Positions 56,701 to 64,000 of a DNA stretch of 64,000 bases are shown one piece after another (position 1 is the stretch's first letter; the number at the start of each line of letters is the position of its first letter). The notes below the pieces were generated by a model. The model did not search any database and was not told where the DNA came from. It was given only the letters and a program-made list of their open reading frames with translations. The translations under genes were made by a program, and so were the position numbers. This DNA is from a virus, in the IMG/VR virus record IMGVR_UViG_3300031251_000007, positions 1 through 64,000 of that record, one strand, 5' to 3'.

Positions 56701-58424
56701 CCGCCGTCCTCGGACATCCAGACGGTGGCGCCGCCCCACTGTTCTTCTTGGCCGTCGGCGGCGATCCACAGCTCGAGGTCGCCGCCCGTGAGCTCGGCGG
56801 TCGGCTCGAAGAGCACGGGCTCGAATATCTTGCCGGGCTCGCCGCTGAAATCGGGATCCGCGCTGGACGTCAGCGACGCTTGGCGCGGATAGCGCACGAC
56901 AGTGTTGAGCCCGGTAATGACCTGATCCGCTTCGACATCGATCCGCTGTCCGGTGTCGTTCTCTTTCAGCGAGCTGATGCGTACGACGAAGTTGGAGAGC
57001 TTGCGGCGTGTATGCGTGAGCGCCAACAGGTCGCCCACTTCCAGACGGGAGTACCGGAAGTCGACGGTGAACTTGGCCGTCGGGCGTCCGGATACGGCGG
57101 CGCGCACGCGCGTCTCGCCGAGCTCCTGCGCCGAGTAGGAGTCGGTCAGGTAGTGCGCCTGGAATGTGCTCGCTTCATGCGCGCCGATTTCGTCGACCGA
57201 CGCTTGATCTTTCGCCTCAACGGACTTCGCCGTATAGTCGTCGCGTCGATCCAGATACTCGATCGTGTGGATGTTCTCGGCATCGGCCGGGTCGGGATAC
57301 TCCAGACTCAGATCGCCAATGAAGTCGTCGTCGGTGAGCGAGTAGCAGACCTGGATGCTGTAGCTGCCGTCAGCATTCTGCTGCAGAAACTTCGGCGTGT
57401 GCTTGACCTGATCTTGCGGCGCGGCCCACACGGGGCCCGTCGTGACGCTGTCCCACAGCGGCAGCACCTCGAGCGCGCCGTTGCTCATGCGCACGAGCGA
57501 ATTGCTCTGCTCCAAAATATCGCTAATCCACTCGCGTGCTGCGCGCTGACTGTCGCACGGCACGCCCATCAAAAAGCCGTGCGCCAGGCATGCGGTGCGG
57601 TAGTCGTCGAGCGCCTCGCTGCCCGGCCAGTCCATGCCGAACACCGGGTTGGTCAGGATCTGCTGAATGATGTCGGCCGGATTCGCCCCAACCTTCAGGA
57701 CCGGATGCTCACCGTCGCTGTCGGTGTAGGTCGCCTCGCTGCTCGCGTGCGGAACGAACGTCGGTTGCGGCGGCCCGTCTTCGATGCCTTCGGTCGGGAG
57801 ACTCCAGTCGCGCACGGACTGCTCGAGCGCGATGCAGAATCCCTCGAAGGTGAGGTTCGGCAGCTGCGCCTGCTGATAGAGCGGCCATTCGAGGCGACCG
57901 AGGCTTGCGAGGAACGGATACGCCAACTCGATCGAGTTGTCGGTGGACCCCACATGGCCGGGCGTCAGCGAGGTCCAGAGCTTGCGGCCCGAACCGAGCA
58001 GCCGGTCATACGAATCGCGCCACGCGGGCTGATGCTCGGAGCCCGGAAAGATCCGCCCGCCGAAGTTGGGCGGGCGAATGACCCCGTCGTCGCCGACGTG
58101 GTCGAAGTCCGCGAGCGTGATGAACGTGTCACGCTTGTAGAGCGTGCGAATGCCCTCGATTGGCCCCTCGCCGATCGCCCACTGCAGCGAGACGAAATAG
58201 ATGTATTGATCGTTGGTCGGATGCGCGGCGCCGAATCCTGACCCCGGTGTCTTGAACACGATTCCGGCCGCCGGCTGGTGCTGCAGCTTGCCCATCCAGA
58301 TGAGCCGCGGCGTGACCATACAGCGACCGAAGTTGACGGCAATGACCTCGCCGTAGGCCGTCGTCGATACATCGACGCCCTTGGCGGGCTTCGTGCCCTG
58401 CGACTTGGGGAGCTTCGCGCCCAT
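53799..58424 (-). CDS. Tail hub/tip protein with two LamG-like domains
   Basis: 1541 residues. The N-terminal 600 residues resemble the phage tail hub (gpJ-like), with YIYFVSLQWAIGEGPIEGIRTLYKRD at the start and SDILEQSNSLVRMSNGALEVLPLWD in the middle. Two concanavalin-like (LamG) domains begin near residues 865 (LAYWRMSPYPGG) and 1103 (LTYCRFNEAPTS) and probably bind carbohydrate. Beta-rich C-terminus. It is flanked by NlpC/P60 and fibre genes, as usual in siphovirus tail tips. Overlaps the NlpC/P60 gene by one base. Confidence 0.85.
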   Translation of the reverse strand: MGAKLPKSQGTKPAKGVDVSTTAYGEVIAVNFGRCMVTPRLIWMGKLQHQPAAGIVFKTPGSGFGAAHPTNDQYIYFVSLQWAIGEGPIEGIRTLYKRDTFITLADFDHVGDDGVIRPPNFGGRIFPGSEHQPAWRDSYDRLLGSGRKLWTSLTPGHVGSTDNSIELAYPFLASLGRLEWPLYQQAQLPNLTFEGFCIALEQSVRDWSLPTEGIEDGPPQPTFVPHASSEATYTDSDGEHPVLKVGANPADIIQQILTNPVFGMDWPGSEALDDYRTACLAHGFLMGVPCDSQRAAREWISDILEQSNSLVRMSNGALEVLPLWDSVTTGPVWAAPQDQVKHTPKFLQQNADGSYSIQVCYSLTDDDFIGDLSLEYPDPADAENIHTIEYLDRRDDYTAKSVEAKDQASVDEIGAHEASTFQAHYLTDSYSAQELGETRVRAAVSGRPTAKFTVDFRYSRLEVGDLLALTHTRRKLSNFVVRISSLKENDTGQRIDVEADQVITGLNTVVRYPRQASLTSSADPDFSGEPGKIFEPVLFEPTAELTGGDLELWIAADGQEEQWGGATVWMSEDGGVTYEAQGRITDRARMGKLQAAMTDTSTSLDVQLRAPAGSTVELEVQTIADAIRFKAQLYIDGGDTSLRVPYEVLSYIDPALTAPNRYTLSGLRRGGFGTPDQLHRAGANVVRIDDPAIFKLALPARLVGVPLKFKLTSFNRYGGGEQALEDVAELTYVVRGTYLWGPVAQATNLAAQFVDVTGGARLYLTWDPVADYRGVVEYEIRKGSQGWARAVVLGTTRETRFEVVSDGVYWVAARVAVSLGGDPQFVYGEPYGIPLKESAETASNIVGGADELAMGWSDFASLVITDAPLAYWRMSPYPGGTLKVFDEVTPGTSAGSYTLTVPDTQMFQPGGAVVNDLFPNSAYVYTAGGGDRITLTRSVNDLNRDEFTLIFWAQWSGLGTSQAYLYSKGTGAWITVEASGVLRWLAQTSGSQILGGSNFRDGQMHMIALSFRRFDAHGMETRLLELTMDGLPEGAINGATFPVTTGTTYFGDRGSPVSGSFNGYFDEYALIPQYMNHNQLRSWWRAAREFGPGVYRSYVMAAKPLTYCRFNEAPTSRHIIDQMGGPHPLIASTETSFVPGLLNGDDDQAVDFTGVSGSNAASVGFPVGANLLQVALECVFQPDAVASGYVQGIYTNGPFIAVKADGSIEAHFPKLDTTDQVVATPPGAYSAGQRLHVVAGCDATFGLLVLVVNGGTPIVAPATIGAPIATGAQLICAEAPLTGFSRFAGVVDEIALYNHGLTIDRIAAHAMAAQFGQHITNLEVTSSGYLRATPKMSGYYQIPDAHIVTLARRMLVRINVGWDAVAVDATSIRDAADFGAIGQVNVVDAANLITARPEISISDDLSGDDWTGGDTRPEWAPYKPGSYLVGRVRLRVFLESKVDGIVAELRALTWTVEAPDYTLTGRVTTSVSGVVHVTYPKAFYPIGGNPGLVVTPRAAGVPTQIEQMRVTNETTTGFDLDVVTTGGMRLVRDFTWQAAGF

Positions 58425-58906
58425 TAGGTCGCCGCCTCCCAGCAGTGCAGACTCCAGAGACTATCCGTGATGTCAGCGAGCGTGCGGTCCTGATCAAGGT
58501 TGGTGCGCACGACGCGACCCGCCGGCTGGTACGCATGGATGACCCATGGCCACGCTTCGACGATCGCGCCGTGCGTGACGCGCGCCACGACGCGCCGCCC
58601 CGTCGTCATCGGCACGCGAAAGAGCACGATGTCGCCGGGCAGCGCTGCGCGAATCACCTCGCGCGCAAAGCGGCCAATGACCTCGCGATACATCTGCTCG
58701 CCGGCGCGCAGGCGCGCGAGCGCGCCCTTGTACGGCTGCGGCTCAGGTTGCGAGATGAGGCAGCAGGCCGCGTAGACCCGCAAGAGAATCATCGCGCAAT
58801 CGACGCCGGCGCCCTTGCAGCCCTGGCTTGCGACGTACGGCGTATCGATCCAGCTTGCGGCCTCGATAGCCACCTGCGCGCGCTGTTCCATCTGCAACAC
58901 CGTCAT
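58424..58906 (-). CDS. NlpC/P60-type tail tip peptidase
   Basis: 160 residues. Catalytic Cys37 (GVDCAMIL), His112 (VTHGAIVEAW) and third polar residue around His124 (IHAY) give the triad of NlpC/P60 enzymes; GDIVLFRV precedes the His strand. In lambdoid-type tails a related protein assembles at the tip and cuts cell-wall peptides on injection. Length and position fit. Overlaps the hub by one base. Confidence 0.88.
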   Translation of the reverse strand: MTVLQMEQRAQVAIEAASWIDTPYVASQGCKGAGVDCAMILLRVYAACCLISQPEPQPYKGALARLRAGEQMYREVIGRFAREVIRAALPGDIVLFRVPMTTGRRVVARVTHGAIVEAWPWVIHAYQPAGRVVRTNLDQDRTLADITDSLWSLHCWEAAT

Positions 58907-59988
58907 GACTCGGGATCCGTCTCGGGAACCTTCACGACCACGTCGGTCAGATCCTTCATCTTGGTGCCGGTGATCGCTGCTTCCGGTGGGACGTTCGGGA
59001 AACCGCGATAGCGCGCCTGGTTCGAGAGTTTCGCGCAGCCGCCGCCGTACGTCTTGTCGCAGCCAGGCGAGAGCACGAACTGATCGCCCTGCGCCGGTGG
59101 ATATGGCAACGGCATCGTCAGCTCGAAATTTCCGTCGCCGGGATGCTGCTTGACGGTGCGCCGCACAAAGGAGTTGAGCCCCGTCGTGAAGCGGATGACA
59201 CCCTCATCGAAGTACCCCGGCGGCTTGTTGCGTGCGCCGACGGTTCGCACCGCATCGGCGCGGATCGATGACAGTGTCGAACCGATCGCCACCGCCCCCG
59301 GCAGTTCGAAATCTTCACGACGGAGACCGCAACCTGTACCGAACAGCGGCCATACGCAGCCCGGCCGATATACGTAGCGAGGGAAGTCGGCGGCGAGCAG
59401 ATTGAGTGCGGACTTGACCGTCAGCTCGATGCGCGTCTCGGTCGGCACCGTTACCTTACCGACGTAGCCGGTGAACCGCTCGAGCGCGCCCGTGGCGTTG
59501 AAGATCAGCACGCGCGACTGCGGCGATGCGTTCACATTATTCGGCAGCAGTGCATTCGGATCGGTGAACGTTGGGTCGAGGATCGGTCCCGGCATCGGCG
59601 CAAAGGCGCGCCACACGGTCACCGACGCTCCAGCTGAGAACAGGCCGTTTTGCGCGGCAATCAGCAACGGGGCCGGAAGCAATGGTTGCGCCACGGTGCC
59701 GGTAACACCGGGGTCCGTTCCGCCCGCGGTATCGATTGGTGCCAGCTTTATCGTCAGGTCATCGACCTGCAGCCCCGGCTTCTCGCTGACCGCGCCAATG
59801 GTGACCCGGGCGCCGTCATGACGGAACACGGCGGCGCCCTTTTCGGGGAACTGCAGGCTGACGTCGGCCTCGGTGTATCTCAGCGTGAAGCCGTAGCGGG
59901 TGACGATCTCAACGGCGCGCGTCGACCAGAAACGGCGCGCCCCAGACTGCTCCAAGAGCGCCACGAGAGCCGGCAGGGCGGTCTTCAT
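58903..59988 (-). CDS. DUF2163/BR0599 tail protein
   Basis: 361 residues from ATG (MKTALPALVALLEQSGARRFW). The N-terminal half is beta (FTLRYTEADVSLQFPEKGAAVF) and the C-terminal half has YVYRPGCVWPLFGTGCGLRREDFELPG and GCDKTYGGGCAKLSNQARYRGFPNVP, the DUF2163 and phage_BR0599 signature with its conserved Cys. It is a tail-tip component of the same set as DUF2460 and NlpC/P60. Overlaps both neighbours by 4 bases. Confidence 0.92.
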   Translation of the reverse strand: MKTALPALVALLEQSGARRFWSTRAVEIVTRYGFTLRYTEADVSLQFPEKGAAVFRHDGARVTIGAVSEKPGLQVDDLTIKLAPIDTAGGTDPGVTGTVAQPLLPAPLLIAAQNGLFSAGASVTVWRAFAPMPGPILDPTFTDPNALLPNNVNASPQSRVLIFNATGALERFTGYVGKVTVPTETRIELTVKSALNLLAADFPRYVYRPGCVWPLFGTGCGLRREDFELPGAVAIGSTLSSIRADAVRTVGARNKPPGYFDEGVIRFTTGLNSFVRRTVKQHPGDGNFELTMPLPYPPAQGDQFVLSPGCDKTYGGGCAKLSNQARYRGFPNVPPEAAITGTKMKDLTDVVVKVPETDPES

Positions 59989-60608
59989 CGCTTCACGCTC
60001 TTGATGTGCACCTCGCGCAATGCGTGCAGGAGGTAGGTGAAGTTTTCGAAGTCGATCGAGTCGTCGTCGAACTCGACGCGGAAGTAGAATTCGCAGCTCG
60101 CCTTGATCTGCGTGACCGTTCCCGGTGGCGCGACCGCGAACTGCACCAGTCCTTGCGACTCGGTCCAGCCAGTCAACGTGGTGCCGCTTTGGTTCTTCAC
60201 CACCAGCGTGCCAGCCTTGATCTCGTATATCGGCTCGACAAACCCGCCGTAGTTGCGAAGGATCTGGAAATTCTTCGTGACGCCATTCCCGGCACCGATG
60301 AATTGATTGGTGATGGCGAAGTCTTCCGGGTCCCGGAACAAGAACGTGTCGCCGCGGGCCCGGTGCGTCAGGAAATGGCCGACGATCGGCCGCAGCATGT
60401 CGCCGAGCTGCGGGTGCCCGGCTTGACCGATCGAACCGTAGGCGAGCTTCCAGTGCCAGCGCGGAAAGGCCCACGTCGCGGCGGCCGTATCGAGGCCGCT
60501 GGCGACCTCTTCAGTCAGCGTCTTGAACTCAGGACTGCGCGCGCTCGACCAGTCGAGCCGCCCGGTGCCGGTGCCCGTTGCGGCGGGGGGGAAGACGGCG
60601 TTGCTCAT
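59985..60608 (-). CDS. DUF2460 tail protein
   Basis: 207 residues from ATG (MSNAVFPPAATGTGT). WSSARSPEFKTLTEEVASG, FPRWHWKLAYGSIG and DTFLFRDPEDFAITNQFIGAGNGVTKNFQILRNYGG with VEPIYEIKAG are the DUF2460 signature. It is a distal-tail type protein that joins the tube to the hub. The order DUF2460, DUF2163, NlpC/P60, hub is standard for this tail type. Confidence 0.93.
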   Translation of the reverse strand: MSNAVFPPAATGTGTGRLDWSSARSPEFKTLTEEVASGLDTAAATWAFPRWHWKLAYGSIGQAGHPQLGDMLRPIVGHFLTHRARGDTFLFRDPEDFAITNQFIGAGNGVTKNFQILRNYGGFVEPIYEIKAGTLVVKNQSGTTLTGWTESQGLVQFAVAPPGTVTQIKASCEFYFRVEFDDDSIDFENFTYLLHALREVHIKSVKR

Positions 60609-60658
60609 GCAGCGACCCTTGACGGCGAATCCCGCTGCGGCGTAGGCAGCGCGTCCTG

Positions 60659-61207
60659 ATGACGACACAGACGGCCAGGCCGTTTCTCTGCGCCGCTTCG
60701 CTCCTCCTCCTCGCTGGGTGCTGGACCTACGGAACGAAATTCACCCAGGACCAAGTCCGCCAACTGAAGCCGGGCATGACCGTTGACGAAGTCGAGGCGA
60801 TCATGGGGCCACCGAACTCCATGATGGCCGGCACCGTTACGCGTGCGACATGGGTGTACGCCACGGCCCTCGGCGCGGTGAACTCGCTGAATCTCGTCTT
60901 CGGCGCCGACGGTCGGCTTACCGCCGTCCCGGGCTCCGCAACTCCCGCGCAGGCCCCCTCGCTGCTCGGCCATGCGGACCAACTGAAGGCCGGCATGACG
61001 ATGGAGCAGGTGACCGCCATCATCGGGCCACCCGATCAGGCGACTGCCGGAATCCCGGCGGTTGATCCGGCGACCGGCCAGACAACCGGTTCGCAGACCA
61101 TCGCGACATGGGTTGCGCCGCCCGGCACGCCAGGCCTTAAGGCGCTGACGCTGATGTTCGGTCCAGACGGACGCGTCACATCGATCCCACCCTTGCCGCA
61201 CAGCTGA
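60659..61207 (+). CDS. BamE/SmpA-like lipoprotein (two modules), plus strand
   Basis: 182 residues. Lipobox LLLLAGCW at residue 16-23, then two copies of the BamE/SmpA-type module (LKPGMTVDEVEAIMGPPNSM and LKAGMTMEQVTAIIGPPDQA), each followed by beta strands (LNLVFGADGRLTAV, LTLMFGPDGRVTSI). It is on the plus strand between two minus-strand tail genes, so it is probably expressed from its own promoter as a moron. Possible role: outer-membrane lipoprotein affecting the host surface. Host origin is likely because the fold is bacterial. Confidence 0.85.
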   Translation: MTTQTARPFLCAASLLLLAGCWTYGTKFTQDQVRQLKPGMTVDEVEAIMGPPNSMMAGTVTRATWVYATALGAVNSLNLVFGADGRLTAVPGSATPAQAPSLLGHADQLKAGMTMEQVTAIIGPPDQATAGIPAVDPATGQTTGSQTIATWVAPPGTPGLKALTLMFGPDGRVTSIPPLPHS

Positions 61208-61209
61208 CC

Positions 61210-64000
61210 TCACCGCAGCCTCCGGGCCATGTTCTGATCGAAGCCGCGGACGCGATCACCGAAGAAACGGCTGAATCGGTCGCCGTGCTCTTGGAGCACA
61301 CGATCGACGCCCGTCGCATCCATCGCCTGGATGACCGGCGCAAAGGTGAACTGGTTACCGGCCTGCGCCTTCGCGCCGGTGTCGTGGCTGCGTCGCTGCA
61401 CGCTGTCCGCGATCCGATCACCGAGCTGCGCATAGTGCGGCATGGTGAGCATCGGTGCGTTCACCCGCTTCACGCTCCGAACGAGATCGACCGCTCCCAC
61501 GACCGTCTCAGAGATCCGTCGCGGCAGCACGAGTTCCTTCGCGTGCGCCTGCAGCATCATGTCGCTTTGTAGGTAGGCGCCGCCGGCCGCCGAGCCGCTG
61601 GCGGTGACGGTGGCCTGGCCACTGGCAATCATCGCGGCGGTGATCACTGCCGTCGGGCCCGCGGCGAAGCCGCCGATGTACGGGATCATCGCGACGGACT
61701 CAGCGGACAGCGCGATCGCAGCAACCGCGGCGCCGACCGCCACTTCGTGCATCGCTGAGGCGAGCGCGCCGGCCTCGATAGCGATCAGCGGCTGCAGGAT
61801 CGCCATCACGATCATGCTCGCCGCCGCGACGGCGAACGCCGCAGCAAGCTCGATCGTCTGGGCCACGAGCTGAATGGTCCCCGCCAGAGAGACGGCGATG
61901 GTCGCGGCAGATGCGGCCAGCTTCAGCGCCTCGCCGGCCACCCATGCAGAGACCTCGCCGATCTTTGCACCGATCGACGTCGCGATCTCGCCAAGCGTCA
62001 ATCCGGTGCGGCTGCCGGAGTTGACGGCCGTCGCCGTCGTCTTCGCCGTTTCCGCTACGCCGTGCGCCAGGGCTTCGCCATCTTTGGCGGCGATGCTCTG
62101 ATAGGCCTCTGCCCACGCCATTCCCGTACGGGCGTTGCTGCCCGCTTCTGTCGCACCGATAATGCCCGCCTGCGCCGCCCAAGCGACGACGACATTCTTC
62201 GCCTGGCCCGCCGCCCATTCGGCGGAGCCCTTCACCGCCGCATCGCTCAGCGAGAGCAACATCGACTGCCCCGCGGCACGTGCCGCCTGCCCGAGCGTGG
62301 TCGTGCCCTGGATGATGCCCTGCACTGACGTCGAGAACGCGCTGGAGATGCTATCCGCGACGGTGGTGAACGTGTCCCCGATGAGGTTTGCGACCTTGAG
62401 CGCCTGCTCGTAGCCCTTCACTTCGATTGCGACGGTCTGAATCTCCTCTTGTCGCCCCTGCTCTTCTTCGGGGTTGGCCTTCTCGGCACCTGGTGCCGTG
62501 AGGGTATCGAGCCGCGACCGCCCGGCGCTGATCTTCTGCTGCAGCGCCCCGGTGACATCGTCGCTGCCCTGGAGGCCGAACGCCCTGAAGATGGCGGCCT
62601 TCTGTCCGATGGCGACCAGCTGCTTGTCGTAGTCTTCGAGCGCGGCGCGCTGCGCCTGCAGGCCCTTGGCATTGGCCAACTGCTCGTTCAGGTCGCGGTA
62701 TTGCCGGCCGAGTGCATCGACATCGGCGGTCAGCTTGACGACCGATGGATCGGTTGCGCCGAGGGCCTTCTGCTGCTGCGCAAGCAGCGTGATCTGCTGA
62801 TCCAACTCCGTCTTGGTCGCGCTGACCTGCCCTTCAAGTGCCAGCTGGCTGTCGCCGTAGACACGTGCACGGATCGATGCCGCGTCGAATTGCGATGCGA
62901 GCCCCGACGTGTCGCCGGCAAGCGCGCTGACGCGCTGCTGCAGCGCCGTAATGATGGCGCCATTCGCCCCCGGCAGCGAGGCGATTTCCTGTATCGCACC
63001 GCGTAGAAAGTCAATTGAGCGCGCGGACACGTCGAACGACGGCCCAACCGCCGCCGCTTGCCGCCCGATCTTGGCCAGCTCGTTCTCAACAGGCGGCCCG
63101 ACCTTCTGCAAGTCCATCAGCTGCGCGCGAAGCGACGCGGCGGCGCCGGAATTTCCTTGCGATTCGAATTCAGCAATCTTGCTCTGCAGCGCGGAGACTT
63201 GCTGCTGCCAGGCGCCGAACGCATCGCCGGTGAGCCCGGCTTGCGCGCGGATGGCCACCATCTGCTGATCGAATTGGAAGGTGCTGCTTTGCGCGGCGGC
63301 GAGCTCGCTCGCGTATTTCTTCGCGGCATCGGATGCCGGATTCAACCCCGCATCGCCCGCCTTCTTCAGTGCGGCCTCGATCGCATTGGCGCGCTCCGCA
63401 GCAATATCGAAATTCGGCCCCAGGAACTTCGCCGAGACGTTGATACCCTGGAGCTGTAGCTCCAGGTCCCTGAAGATATTCTTGACCTCGTTCGTATCGG
63501 CGCCCATCGACTGCGTCGACGTGCTCATGCTGGCGGCGGACGCCGCGGCTTGCTGCGCTGCTTGCGCAACCGCTTGCGCGCTCTGCTCGCGATCGCCCTC
63601 GGCGCGCGTATCAATCTCCGATTGGCGCAACGTCACCGGTGCTGATGGCGGGGTAGGCGTTGCGAACGTTGGCACTGCGGGCCGGAACGCTGGCGGCGTC
63701 GGGGTCGGTGTTTCCGCACCGCCTTGAACAAACGGTGGCGTATAGGCCCCACCGTAGGCCGGCATCGAGATCGCCGTCGGCGGCGGCACATAAGGCGCCT
63801 GCGGTGCACCCGTGCCCACCCTATTCGCTGACTCGTTCAGCAGATCGATCGTACCCTTTGCTTCGGCCGCCCTCTTGCCGACATCTTCGATCCGCTCACC
63901 CATCGTCTGAAGCGGCGCACCGGCGGCCGTGGCAGAGCCGCTGAGTCCATTGACCGCGTAGCCCGCTCCGGTCGCGGCGACGCTGAGCGCAACGGCGCCG
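61210..64000 (-). CDS. Tape measure protein, N-terminus beyond window
   Basis: The frame stays open to the right edge; at least 929 residues are visible. Long helical regions with coiled-coil character (EKANPEEEQGRQEEIQTVAIEVKGYEQALKVANLIGD), Ala/Gln-rich segments and a hydrophobic block near the C-terminal third (ATIAVSLAGTIQLVAQTIELAAAFAVAAASMIVMAILQPLIAIEAGALA), typical of tape measures that determine tail length and form a channel on injection. It ends just before the lipoprotein gene. Upstream genes (tail tube, connectors, head) are not in the window. Confidence 0.9.
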   Translation of the reverse strand, partial: GAVALSVAATGAGYAVNGLSGSATAAGAPLQTMGERIEDVGKRAAEAKGTIDLLNESANRVGTGAPQAPYVPPPTAISMPAYGGAYTPPFVQGGAETPTPTPPAFRPAVPTFATPTPPSAPVTLRQSEIDTRAEGDREQSAQAVAQAAQQAAASAASMSTSTQSMGADTNEVKNIFRDLELQLQGINVSAKFLGPNFDIAAERANAIEAALKKAGDAGLNPASDAAKKYASELAAAQSSTFQFDQQMVAIRAQAGLTGDAFGAWQQQVSALQSKIAEFESQGNSGAAASLRAQLMDLQKVGPPVENELAKIGRQAAAVGPSFDVSARSIDFLRGAIQEIASLPGANGAIITALQQRVSALAGDTSGLASQFDAASIRARVYGDSQLALEGQVSATKTELDQQITLLAQQQKALGATDPSVVKLTADVDALGRQYRDLNEQLANAKGLQAQRAALEDYDKQLVAIGQKAAIFRAFGLQGSDDVTGALQQKISAGRSRLDTLTAPGAEKANPEEEQGRQEEIQTVAIEVKGYEQALKVANLIGDTFTTVADSISSAFSTSVQGIIQGTTTLGQAARAAGQSMLLSLSDAAVKGSAEWAAGQAKNVVVAWAAQAGIIGATEAGSNARTGMAWAEAYQSIAAKDGEALAHGVAETAKTTATAVNSGSRTGLTLGEIATSIGAKIGEVSAWVAGEALKLAASAATIAVSLAGTIQLVAQTIELAAAFAVAAASMIVMAILQPLIAIEAGALASAMHEVAVGAAVAAIALSAESVAMIPYIGGFAAGPTAVITAAMIASGQATVTASGSAAGGAYLQSDMMLQAHAKELVLPRRISETVVGAVDLVRSVKRVNAPMLTMPHYAQLGDRIADSVQRRSHDTGAKAQAGNQFTFAPVIQAMDATGVDRVLQEHGDRFSRFFGDRVRGFDQNMARRLR

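Noticed and set aside
55374-58241. 955-residue plus-strand frame opposite the tail hub
   Set aside because: It is a His/Arg/Asp-rich antisense shadow of the hub gene, a common effect in GC-rich genomes.

Overview
The window is a stretch of a GC-rich double-stranded DNA phage (or an unintegrated temperate phage genome). Evidence: tightly packed genes with ATGA/GTGA overlaps, a tyrosine integrase beside a tRNA fragment, a recombination and DNA-methylation early region, a lysis cassette, and a siphovirus-type tail module (tape measure, DUF2460, DUF2163, NlpC/P60, tail hub, fibres). The tape-measure gene runs off the right edge and a small gene runs off the left edge; terminase, portal and capsid are not in view. 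Cys-rich and Thr/Pro-rich exported proteins of the kind common in delta-proteobacterial and related metagenome bins hint at such a host, but this is weak.

Layout. 1-9 kb (minus strand): accessory operon with a SNF2-like helicase, a beta-class DNA methylase, a PD-(D/E)XK protein, a radical SAM protein, a RyR-domain protein and small proteins. 9.0-11 kb: 5' half of a tRNA-Arg (candidate attP), integrase, HTH excisionase candidate. 11.4-13.0 kb: switch region with two paralogous small DNA-binding candidates and a repeated 19-bp operator. 13.0-36.0 kb (plus strand): early operon with RecB-like nuclease, Gp3-like protein, SMC-like ATPase, C5-cytosine and N6-adenine methylases, sulfotransferase-like protein, ASCH and KTSC proteins, then a Nop/IS110-C-terminal-like protein flanked on both sides by an array of about 36-nt dual-repeat units, a second nuclease/helicase pair, a DNA ligase and a HigBA-type toxin-antitoxin pair. 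36.0-64.0 kb (minus strand): lysis genes, an unusual block of proteins with signal peptides (one with an SGNH hydrolase triad), tail fibres, tail hub, tail tip proteins and tape measure. Two plus-strand exported proteins sit inside this block as morons.

The most notable system is at 27.2-28.4 kb. The array and its protein match the design of TIGR-Tas (tandem interspaced guide RNA plus a Nop-domain Tas protein): about 36-nt units, two alternating short repeats, two short variable segments per unit, and a nuclease-less Tas protein. This is likely a phage RNA-guided DNA-binding system, probably regulatory or competitive rather than cutting.

The rest reads as one temperate phage programme: lysogeny switch and integration, early DNA modification and recombination, then late lysis and tail assembly convergent with the early operon at about 35.97-36.00 kb.
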